Origin: Symbiodinium natans
Taxonomy: Eukaryota; Sar; Dinophyceae; Suessiales; Symbiodiniaceae
Assembly: GCA_905221605.1 (NCBI GenBank)
Contig: CAJNDS010002078.1
Span: forward strand, 375,001-439,000
Length of the DNA stretch: 64,000 nt
Direction of reading: 5' to 3'
Shown here: piece after piece, positions 1-10,274 of the stretch
Numbering within the stretch: position 1 is the stretch's first letter
Layout: each line of letters opens with the position of its first letter
Made by a program: the position numbers and the translations under genes
Notes under the pieces: generated by a model
The model's input: the letters and a program-made list of their open reading frames with translations, nothing else
Database searches by the model: none
What the model was told of the DNA's origin: nothing

Positions 1-2436
1 GTGCCCGTCCTATAATAGGGGGCTTATAGATGCTCGTGAGCCTGCTGCAACTTTTAGATGTTGATGTGCGAACTTCGCAGTGCGAACTTGCGCAGCTAGC
101 TGCTGCGTTTTGGTCGCTCTTGGGCTTCTTCCTGGTCACTCGGAGCTCAAGGCTTCAGTTTCTTGATTCCACAGGTTTAGAGATGTGTAGCCCAAGCGCC
201 TCGAAGATGCGTCAGCTCGTCATCTAGCTCTGACTCTAAACACTAGAACGAGAGGCCGCAGAGTTCGTTCGTGTAGTATGTTATTCTGATGCAAGCCTGA
301 GATCCACGCTTGACTTCCCTGTGAATATTTTATCAAGGCTGCCTGACGGCACCAGGCAGGTGTCCAATGCATATTAAAGCATGCTATGTGAGTTCGAAAA
401 GTCTTTGATCATGTTCCAAGCATCGGATGCCTGCGTGCCGTCCTTCGTAGAATCGTGTAATGACATAGACTCAGACAATGGTTCTGGATTGGAGTGATCT
501 GGACTCTAGGTCCTCTAAGCTCTAGGTGCCGATCTGGACCGTTTCGACATGTTTCAACAACAGTACCCATGGAATTTTTGCAGCATTTTGCAGCCGAGGG
601 GGCATTTTGCAGTTTGTGCGGGTTTTCAAGAAGGCAGACGTAGAAGCCGCGAAGGCGCCTGCGAAGGTACAGTTGCAGGCTGGCAACAAAGCAGTCAGAC
701 GAAGCAACATCTAATAATCTAATATCAATTGCTGGAACCATGCAGCCTGCCCACTGTGCTGTCAAGCAGTACGGCTTGTCTTTCTTTGTCCGTGCGAATC
801 TTACCAAGAGATCCTCGGAGAAATTGCTGGGGTTGTGGACCCAACTTGGCATCAACAGGTGCCGCGAGCACCGAACAGTTCAATTTGTGGCCAGGATAAT
901 GGCCTCCTGTAAACAACAACGCTCGTGTAGAACAAGCTCGGTATGAAGGCTGTTATACCACGATGAAACCTGCCCTCCTTGAACGTGCCAACCGCAGGAA
1001 GGGAATTTCGACACTGTTTGATACTGCTTGTGTTCGCCCTTTGCGCAGAAGTGCGAAGCAAAAGACAGGTTTAATATAATGATGAAGGGGAACACAGATA
1101 CGCGTTTCAGATGAAGCTGACACATCTGTGGATTGCCGTCGGGCGGCACAAGCACGTGTCTTGAAGACGTGGTGGAGCCCCTTTAAAATTGCGCATGTAG
1201 GCTCTGCAAGGCGGAAAATGCATTTTGGGCTTGGCGAATCTTGGCGGCTTGGCTGTAAAACGCATTTGTGCCAGCACGGCCAACTGCCAGCCGTGCTTGT
1301 CCTAGCTGCTAGCTTGAACTCATTTGAACTCCATGAAATTCTAGACCACCGAATTGGTCCTCCCTAATTTTGCAGTTTAGGCAACGCATCCGCGCATTTC
1401 CGGGTAATGTCGATTCGGACCCCCTTCCGACCAAACCCGTGGCTCAAGACTGGAGGCCTTCCCTTGGGACCCAGACGTTATCGGGTTTGCAGACCTCAGG
1501 ATTTAATTCTTTCCTTTATAGTGAAGCCTTTAGTGAAGTTGTTTGGCGCTGCTGGCGCACCGCAGCTTCCCAGCACAAAGCCTCCTTGAACCTCGTTGCC
1601 TCCGGGGCGAGGCAACTACGAGCCAGATGGCGAAGATGCGTGGCAAGGTGTCAGCTTGTGGTTGTAATGTTCGCTGCGTTGACTGCTTGCAACCCCACCG
1701 TGCCATTCAGGTGTAGAAGCGAAACTCATATGACATTTGTCTCCGTCCATCCATTATAGAGGTACCATTACTCGGCGAAGCAGGTCCTGAAAATGCAACG
1801 CAATGACTCGGACAGGTGGAGCTATATTGGTTTTTCTGCCTGGCCGTTGCCTCGGTGAGATTGAGACTAAGCAATCTCAATTTGAAGCCAAAGCTTCCTG
1901 CATGCACTATGGAGTGTTGAACTGCATTCGGCCTGAGCACTGAGCACCAGGGTTTTTGCATATGCGGCACTGAAGTGGACCGCGGGATTCGGCTTGGGTA
2001 ATCTTGGTCGCCCCAGCAGCAGGAAAGGTAGCGTCAGTGATTCTAGTAGCCCCTCAGAGCAGAAACTTAAGAGCCCAGAGCATGTTGCGAGACAGAAGTT
2101 CAGAAGGCTTATCGGCTCATCGCGCGCATATTGCAAGCTGCCATTTGCTTCCACTGCGCTTGACGGGCCGTCCTCGTGCGACATGCCCGGAGCTTAAGCG
2201 GGCACTTCGTCAACCTTCATGAATTCATGCTGCTTAGAGGAGTATTCGAGGAAGTTGGTGATACTCGTAGTTCGCTTGTTTGCGTTTCTGCCAGACGGAT
2301 TTGCTTTGAAGCCTTGACATGTCTTGAATGACCGGTCTTAAACGTTGACTGATTACCTTTCTTTCTTGCCCGCATGGCATGAGCCCTCAACAAGTTCCGG
2401 AGAGTATAATCCAGAACGTTGCTGCAAAGACTCGCC
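1..2436. other. Non-coding stretch upstream of the tandem array
   Basis: I see no convincing gene here. Short open frames occur on both strands but none has a recognisable motif, a good start context or a plausible splice pattern. A GGCTCAAG octamer at about 1440-1448, preceded by CCGT, resembles the two ends of the dinoflagellate spliced leader with the middle missing; this is probably chance. The last 60 bases before the first array gene share no obvious similarity with the regions before copies 2 and 3. Confidence 0.6.
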
Positions 2437-5400
2437 ATGGCCGCCGTATGGAAGGTTGTGGGCGGAGCCGACAAGGGCGGCATCCTCGTCCGTGAAAGCT
2501 CGGACCTGTCCTCTGCCATTCTGGACACCCGCTTGGCGACGGGCGCCACGGTAAAGGAAGTCCAGTGGCAAGAGGGCCGCCTTGGCTACGAGCTCGTCTC
2601 CGGCTCGGGTCCTGCCAAGGGCTGGGTGACCGTGAACCTCAAGGGCAAGGACCTCGTGGTACAGGTTGCAAAGGCTGAGGTGGTCGAGTCCACCAGTGAA
2701 GGCGAGATGCGTGAGGCCGAGACGGCCAGCAGTGAGTCAGACGTGGCTAGCCCAACCGCCCCGGTGAGAAACGAGAAGGAGCCCTCGAGCGACGAGAAGG
2801 AGGCGCTGAAGCAGTACCTGGACAAGTTCGGTGAAAACAGGACGGGCTCCAATCCTGGCTTCAACCGCAAGGCCTTCCCTTGGGCAGTGAACCATGCGGC
2901 AAAGCGCACAACTCCCAAGGAGGCAATCGAAGCCGCTCTCCTGGCACCGAAGCCAAAGAAGGAGCGCAAGTCGGCCCCCGTGGATGTGGATTCCGAGGGT
3001 GAGGAGGTACCCTTGTGCTGCCGATGCCTGATGCCCGTTGGGGAGTTTGCCTATGAGGGTCGCGAAGGCCGCGGGAGCTGCGTGCATGCAGAGTGTATGG
3101 CACAGGTCCTGGTGGAAGATGCCCAGAGGCAGGAAGACCGGCGCATGGGCTGGGAAGCAGAGAAGAAGTTGAAAAGCCGCAAGGAGTTCGAGATTGGCTG
3201 GGTCATGGACAGCGTCCCCAAGAACATGACGTGGGCAGAGCGCATGGGCTGCAGCGCTGCTCCTCAGGGGCTGTGCTGCCTTGTCTTCGATGAGGTGACC
3301 CGCACGGTCAAGGTCGCCCCGACTTTGGAGCCAGCTGCCTCAGTGAACTTGGAGTACCTTTTGCTGGCTCTGAAGGTGCGGAAAACCGCCAGCCGTGAGC
3401 CACTCTTCTCCCTGGATCCCGTGGACCCCCAGAACCTGGAGAAGACGCCCCAGAAGAAGGTCTATGAACCCAGCTGGCTGGCTGGTACCAGTGTGGGCGA
3501 TGTCATGTTCCAGGCAGACTACTTCCTCAAGGAGCTTGCCCTGGGCGAGTACGAGATGCCGGTTGCCGGCATGCTGAGCGTCTTTGACTGGTCTGAGCTC
3601 TCCGACAAGGACCCGATGTGCGCAGCATGCGGTTGCTCTCGAGAGAGTCCGAAACTGCAGAGTCAGGTAGGAGCGTGACATTGCGTCACCGACTTGATGC
3701 TAGCTGCTAGCGCGACCCCATAGCAAAGTCGTTCAGAGTGCTAATGCACGAGTTATCTGCGGATGTGCCTTCCGTTTTGAGCCGTATATAATATTATACA
3801 TATCCACCTGTATGCATGCATGCATGCATGCATGCATGCATTGCATTGCATGCATGTGTGTAGGTAAACCATGACAGAAGTCTCAGCTTCTGACTTGTAG
3901 CGAGCACATTGGGCACCCTCCAGCAAGATCAGGCACCTGGACTTGACTAAGACATACTAGGACGCGACACCTTCCATTGCCTTGCGTCAATGAGGACTCT
4001 GAAGTACAACGTCAAAAACAACAATCAACAAAAACACGTGCAGCGCATAGCAGCTATAGTCCCGCAGGACAAGGCCTGGGCTGGGCGCGAGTGGTACGTG
4101 GTGAAGAAGGCCGAGGTGAGGTTGGCGCAGGACAAGACGCTGGTCCCTTTCGTGAAGATGGGTGTGGAGGCCAGGGAGCAGGTGGTCACCAAGAAGGGCT
4201 TGGAGGATGCTGCGGTCACGGCTTCCACACACCCTTTGAAGAAGTTTGCTGATGCTTTCACGCGCAACTTCGACTTGATTGCCGAGCGCAAGAGCGTGGT
4301 GTACCACGTCCGCGAGCTGGCCAAAGCCTCCGTCCTGGCGAAGTACTTGGTCGACTCTCACACACGCTTGGATCCATCTTGGTACCGCCTCGCGGACGAG
4401 ATTGTGAAGTCCACACCAAAGGAAGCACACCCAGAGATCCCACAGCTGTGGAACATGCGCGGCAACTCCCGCATTCAGCTGAAGAATGGCCGGCTCATCG
4501 ACATGTTTACCGGTGGCCAGAAAAGCCTGCAGGCCATCTACGGTGGCGTGGAGTTTGGGCTGGACCGGTTTGAGCTGGCACAGCGCCACGCCCTTCAGGG
4601 CCAGACGGGAATGCAATTGGGGCAGTCGGGCCGACCCATGTTCATGCCCCAGCGCTTCCAGCTCGGACAGCGGGCAGAGATGCCGCAGGGTGTGGACCTG
4701 AACTTGGACAAGTTCGACCTGACCAAGCCAGAGCGTTTTGCTGGCAGCCTGCCTCCATGCAGCGGGGGCCCAGACTCCTTGGAAGCCAAGGTGACATTGG
4801 GACGGGCTTTCCTGAAGAGCCTGCGGGAGCGTGACTTTGACGAGCTCAAGACAGAGTACAAAGAGCTGCTGGTCAAAGTCTTCGGATCGCCCCAGTGCGA
4901 CCGCACGGGCGAGGGTGATGCCTTCATCCCTCCTGATCCCAACATGGAGTACGCTGCCAAGCTGCGAAGCCTCATCCACGAGGAGAAGTCCCTGTTCGAG
5001 CGCCGCAAGCTGCGCTTCTTCGACCGCAGCTTCAAGGAGGGCAACCCAGGCACCGACTTCCCACGCTCGTGGACGTCGCGTTTCCAGGTCGAGAAGGACG
5101 GAGTGGCACCCAAGACAGAGGTGTCCAACAAGTCCGGCTGGACCAAGGTCGAGTTCGATGACGCATTCCGCAAAGTTCTGGTCTCAGACATTCTGCCCAC
5201 GGCCGCGCCCGAGTTCAAGCAGACCACCGAGGACGGAACAGTCTTCCGCATCTACCAGATTGGCAGCCTTGAGGTGCGCACGACAGAGGAGAACTTCGGA
5301 GAGGAGCAAGTGGGGGTACTGTTCTCGAGGTCTGCGCCCACTTGGAGCCTGACATCCAAGACTACATCCCAGAACATCTCCGACAATGAGAAGATCCAGG

Positions 5401-5900
5401 ACTGCAAGGTGTACCTGGAAGCCGCAGAAGGCGAGGCGAACGGCAACAAGCAGTCGCACCACTTCTACATGGTCTGCCAAACCGCCAGCAAGAACGTGAT
5501 TGTCACCGAGAAGCTGGCCAGCGGAGCTACTACGTGCGTGGTGAACCCTGCCAACTTGGAAGACCGGAACTCCTTGGCCAAGCTGCTCTTCACTGCCGAC
5601 TGCCTCGAGCAGACCACTGTCCGATCCTTGAAGACGCTTCAGGGCAACATGAGCCGCACTGTGCCAGGCGGTGCGAATCTGTCTACCCGGAAGCAGTACA
5701 TCAAGTCGGCCTTCAAGCAAGCCACCGGCAAAAGCTTCCAGGGCAAGTGGGGCGGCTTCATTCGGCGGTACTCCGGCCCGGCCGTATTCCTTGGCCGCAC
5801 GCCCCTCATGATGCCAATGGACCGCAACACAGGCCTCCTGAACGGGACGTGGACCTCGAAGAAGAAGTTCGACCTCCTCCACATGAAGGCGAACAAATGA
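2437..5900 (+). CDS. Array copy 1: two-exon protein of unknown function, about 999 aa
   Basis: I do not recognise a named family. Exon 1 runs from ATG 2437 to about 3609 and exon 2 from about 4068 to stop 5900; the exact junction lies inside a 7-base repeat, GACAAGG, and the frame is kept. Residues about 8-75 look like a small SH3-type beta domain. Residues about 75-130 are acidic and charged. A possible zinc knuckle has C194-x2-C197 with C215, H217 and C220. The junction near residue 390 lies inside a conserved-looking stretch, from ADYFLKELALG before it to GREWYVVKK after it, followed by a helical segment (KFADAFTRNFD, VRELAKASVLAKYL). From memory this resembles a widespread domain of unknown function also found in bacteria. 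There is no signal peptide or membrane helix, so it is probably cytosolic. The start is MAAVWK, where the other copies have MAVWK. Confidence 0.85.
3604..4067 (+). other. Intron of copy 1, flanked by GACAAGG repeats
   Basis: The sequence GACAAGG occurs at 3604-3610 and again at 4068-4074. Splicing anywhere inside this repeat joins the reading frame as SDK-AWAGREW. It implies a GA-AG intron of 464 nt, a class known in dinoflagellates. A canonical-looking alternative donor, CAG|GTAGG, lies near 3666 and would also keep frame here, adding about 20 residues. The intron contains a TGCA microsatellite at 3811-3856. A third reading is that an ATG at 3990 starts a separate downstream frame; this seems less likely because the coding motif spans the junction. 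Confidence 0.65.
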
Positions 5901-6224
5901 GGCATGCGGAGGAGTTTTCTAGCTTTCACTTACATCGTTTTTGCGGGACACTGCCCGCCAAAGCGAACCTAGCTATAGAGGCTGATATACGTTTCATCGA
6001 CAGCTTCTTGTGACAATGTTTCTTCCAACTGTTGCAAAACCTCCTGGCTGTGCTGCTTTCGCTCATTCCTACGATGAGATGAGAGGACCCATTAAGGCCC
6101 CACTGTTGCGGTTCTTAGATCAAGCTTTTTCGAAGGGTCCCGGAGGGGTGAACAGTCCGAGGCCGAGGGCTCAAGACCGCATAGTTTTACGGTGATCCCT
6201 CAAACGCCTGAATCGCTATTTGCC
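5901..6224. other. Intergenic spacer 1
   Basis: This is 324 bases between the stop of copy 1 and the start of copy 2. Homology with the other copies ends within about six bases after the stop codon. The proximal part, from GAGGGCTCAAGA (6165-6176) to the ATG at 6225, resembles the region before copy 3. It presumably holds the 3' UTR of copy 1 and the trans-splice acceptor and 5' UTR of copy 2. I see no TATA box; dinoflagellates generally lack one. Confidence 0.6.
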
Positions 6225-9200
6225 ATGGCCGTGTGGAAGGTTGTGGGCGGAGCCGACAAGGGCGGCATCCTCGTCCGTGAAAGCTCGGACCTGTCCTCCG
6301 CCATTCTGGACACCCGCTTGGCGACGGGCGCCACGGTAAAGGAAGTCCAGTGGCAAGAGGGCCGCCTTGGCTACGAGCTCGTCTCCGGCTCGGGTCCTGC
6401 CAAGGGCTGGGTGACCGTGAACCTCAAGGGCAAGGACCTCGTGGTACAGGTTGCAAAGGCTGAGGTGGTCGAGTCCACCAGTGAAGGCGAGATGCGTGAG
6501 GCCGAGACGGCCAGCAGTGAGTCAGACGTGGCTAGCCCAACCGCCCCGGTGAGAAACGAGAAGGAGCCCTCGAGCGACGAGAAGGAGGCGCTGAAGCAGT
6601 ACCTGGACAAGTTCGGTGAAAACAGGACGGGCTCCAATCCTGGCTTCAACCGCAAGGCCTTCCCTTGGGCAGTGAACCATGCGGCAAAGCGCACAACTCC
6701 CAAGGAGGCAATTGAAGCCGCTCTCCTGGCACCGAAGCCAAAGAAGGAGCGCAAGTCGGCCCCAGTGGATGTGGATTCTGAGGGTGAGGAGGTACCCTTG
6801 TGCTGCCGATGCCTGATGCCCGTTGGGGAGTTTGCCTATGAGGGTCGCGAAGGCCGCGGGAGCTGCGTGCATGCAGAGTGTATGGCACAGGTCCTGGTGG
6901 AAGATGCCCAGAGGCAGGAAGACCGGCGCATGGGCTGGGAAGCAGAGAAGAAGTTGAAAAGCCGCAAGGAGTTCGAGATTGGCTGGGTCATGGACAGCGT
7001 CCCCAAGAACATGACGTGGGCAGAGCGCATGGGCTGCAGCGCTGCTCCTCAGGGGCTGTGCTGCCTTGTCTTCGATGAGGTGACCCGCACGGTCAAGGTC
7101 GCCCCGACTTTGGAGCCAGCTGCCTCAGTGAACTTGGAGTACCTTTTGCTGGCTCTGAAGGTGCGGAAAACCGCCAGCCGTGAGCCACTCTTCTCCCTGG
7201 ATCCCGTGGACCCCCAGAACCTGGAGAAGACGCCCCAGAAGAAGGTCTATGAACCCAGCTGGCTGGCTGGCACCAGTGTGGGCGATGTCATGTTCCAGGC
7301 AGACTACTTCCTCAAGGAGCTTGCCCTGGGCGAGTACGAGATGCCGGTTGCCGGCATGCTGAGCGTCTTTGACTGGTCTGAGCTCTCCGACAAGGACCCG
7401 TGTGCGCGGCATGCGGTTGCTCTCGAGAGAGTCCGAAACTGCAGAGTCAGGTAGGAGCGTGACATTGCGTCACCGACTTGATGCTAGCGCGACCCCATAG
7501 CAAAGTCGTTCAGAGTGCTAATGCACGAGTTATCTGCGGATGTGCCTTCCGTTTTGAGCAGTATATTATATTATACATATCCATCTGTATGCATGCATGC
7601 ATGCATGCATTGCATGCATGTGTGTAGGTAAACCATGACAGAAGTCTCAGCCTCCGACTTGTATCGAGCACATTGGGCACCCTCCAGCAAGATCAGGCAT
7701 CTGGACTTGACTAAGACATACTAGGACGCGACACCTTTCATTGCCTTGCGTCAATGAGGACTCTGAAGTACAACGTCAAAAACAACAATCAACAAAAACA
7801 CGTGCAGCGCATAGCAGCTATAGTCCCGCAGGACAAGGCCTGGGCTGGGCGCGAGTGGTACGTGGTGAAGAAGGCCGAGGTGAGGTTGGCGCAGGACAAG
7901 ACGCTGGTCCCTTTCGTGAAGATGGGTGTGGAGGCCAGGGAGCAGGTGGTCACCAAGAAGGGCTTGGAGGATGCTGCGGTCACGGCTTCCACACACCCTC
8001 TGAAGAAGTTTGCTGATGCTTTCACGCGCAACTTCGACTTGATTGCCGAGCGCAAGAGCGTGGTGTACCACGTCCGCGAGCTGGCCAAAGCCTCCGTCCT
8101 GGCGAAGTACTTGGTCGACTCTCACACACGCTTGGATCCATCTTGGTACCGCCTCGCGGACGAGATTGTGAAGTCCACACCAAAGGAAGCACACCCAGAG
8201 ATCCCACAGCTGTGGAACATGCGCGGCAACTCCCGCATTCAGCTGAAGAATGGCCGGCTCATCGACATGTTTACCGGTGGCCAGAAAAGCCTGCAGGCCA
8301 TCTACGGTGGCGTGGAGTTTGGGCTGGACCGGTTTGAGCTGGCACAGCGCCACGCCCTTCAGGGCCAGACGGGAATGCAATTGGGGCAGTCGGGCCGACC
8401 CATGTTCATGCCCCAGCGCTTCCAGCTCGGACAGCGGGCAGAGATGCCGCAGGGTGTGGACCTGAACTTGGACAAGTTCGACCTGACCAAGCCAGAGCGT
8501 TTTGCTGGCAGCCTGCCTCCATGCAGCGGGGGCCCAGACTCCTTGGAAGCCAAGGTGACATTGGGACGGGCTTTCCTGAAGAGCCTGCGGGAGCGTGACT
8601 TTGACGAGCTCAAGACAGAGTACAAAGAGCTGCTGGTCAAAGTCTTCGGATCGCCCCAGTGCGACCGCACGGGCGAGGGTGATGCCTTCATCCCTCCTGA
8701 TCCCAACATGGAGTACGCTGCCAAGCTGCGAAGCCTCATCCACGAGGAGAAGTCCCTGTTCGAGCGCCGCAAGCTGCGCTTCTTCGACCGCAGCTTCAAG
8801 GAGGGCAACCCAGGCACCGACTTCCCACGCTCGTGGACGTCGCGTTTCCAGGTCGAGAAGGACGGAGTGGCACCCAAGACAGAGGTGTCCAACAAGTCCG
8901 GCTGGACCAAGGTCGAGTTCGATGACGCATTCCGCAAAGTTCTGGTCTCAGACATTCTGCCCACGGCCGCGCCCGAGTTCAAGCAGACCACCGAGGACGG
9001 AACAGTCTTCCGCATCTACCAGATTGGCAGCCTTGAGGTGCGCACGACAGAGGAGAACTTCGGAGAGGAGCAAGTGGGGGTACTGTTCTCGAGGTCTGCG
9101 CCCACTTGGAGCCTGACATCCAAGACTACATCCCAGAACATCTCCGACAATGAGAAGATCCAGGACTGCAAGGTGTACCTGGAAGCCGCAGAAGGCGAGG

Positions 9201-9664
9201 CGAACGGCAACAAGCAGTCGCACCACTTCTACATGGTCTGCCAAACCGCCAGCAAGAACGTGATTGTCACCGAGAAGCTGGCCAGCGGAGCTACTACGTG
9301 CGTGGTGAACCCTGCCAACTTGGAAGACCGGAACTCCTTGGCCAAGCTGCTCTTCACTGCCGACTGCCTCGAGCAGACCACTGTCCGATCCTTGAAGACG
9401 CTTCAGGGCAACATGAGCCGCACTGTGCCAGGCGGTGCGAATCTGTCTACCCGGAAGCAGTACATCAAGTCGGCCTTCAAGCAAGCCACCGGCAAAAGCT
9501 TCCAGGGCAAGTGGGGCGGCTTCATTCGGCGGTACTCCGGCCCGGCCGTATTCCTTGGCCGCACGCCCCTCATGATGCCAATGGACCGCAACACAGGCCT
9601 CCTGAACGGGACGTGGACCTCGAAGAATAAGTTCGACCTCCTCCACATGAAGGCGAGCAAATGA
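6225..9664 (+). CDS. Array copy 2: two-exon protein, about 998 aa
   Basis: This is the same protein as copy 1, starting MAVWKVVGG at ATG 6225. Exon 1 runs to about 7394 and exon 2 from about 7832 to stop 9664. It differs from copy 1 by few, mostly silent, bases, and the C-terminus matches copy 1 except for scattered changes near the end. Two bases are missing just after the exon 1 junction (near 7400), compared with copies 1 and 3. If the GA-AG junction in GACAAGG is used, the deletion is intronic and the gene is intact. If the downstream GT donor were used, copy 2 would be frameshifted. The higher substitution density right after the junction favours the intronic reading. Confidence 0.82.
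7389..7831 (+). other. Intron of copy 2
   Basis: The 443-nt intron is bounded by GACAAGG at 7389-7395 and 7832-7838. Compared with copy 1 it lacks two bases near its 5' end, lacks one copy of a 7-base direct repeat (GCTAGCT) and has a shorter TGCA microsatellite. About ten further substitutions are visible, clearly more per base than in the exons. Confidence 0.65.
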
Positions 9665-10274
9665 GGCTGAAAGGGACTGGTTTCAACAGCTGCGCAGCAA
9701 CTCCATTTAGAGGGACCGGTATTGCATAAATACTAGTCACAATACACAACGACTGTGCTGCCTTCCTAGTTGCTGTGGCTCACAAGGCATAGTATAACGT
9801 GTAGAGTATGAGGGCCACAAGCGTCTTGCTTGCGCAGGCTTCCTTGCACTGCGCTTTCTCCTGCATCCGTCTCTATAGAATCTAGAATCGGTATCCCGCA
9901 GCAGATTGATTCATCATTTTTCCGGAAGCTTGTCGGATACTACCGCACTGGTTTCATGCTAAGCCAGCTCCTTCATCTATCACATGTGAACACGCTGCGG
10001 GGTTAACTGAGACATGCTGAATGCAAGGAGGGCCAGGGGCTGATCATTGCCTGACAGTATGCTGTCCTGAACAAACTGGTGGAAAACGCCGGTTGATGTG
10101 TTGGGATGCCACCGGAAGTTGACAAGCCCAGGGCTGTGCTGATGCCAAACTTTGTTCACGCGCAGCAGACAGCTGAGGGACTGCAGATGTAGTTGATTGT
10201 GTCATAGGAAGAGGGCTCAAGATCTTGTAGCTGGATCCCCTGCTTGATTTGATTGCTATTTGACATTATTTGCC
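9665..10274. other. Intergenic spacer 2
   Basis: This is 610 bases with no open frame of note. It is unrelated to spacer 1 except for the final 60 or so bases, which begin with GAGGGCTCAAGA (10211-10222) and end with GCTATTTG before the ATG. Copy 3 has an extra 10-base direct duplication (ATTATTTG type) immediately before its start codon. Confidence 0.6.

Noticed and set aside
1438-1449. CCGT plus GGCTCAAG resembling a spliced leader with the middle deleted
   Set aside because: Only 12 bases match and no gene follows at the expected distance.
3987-4979. Long minus-strand open frame opposite exon 2, repeated in all three copies
   Set aside because: It is the antisense shadow of a GC-rich, codon-biased exon. 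It has no domain and no splice or start support, and it is repeated only because the exon is.
3990-5900. Exon 2 as a separate gene starting at ATG 3990
   Set aside because: The ATG is real and the frame is open in all copies, but the conserved-looking coding stretch spans the exon junction, so one spliced gene is the better reading. I keep this as an alternative only.
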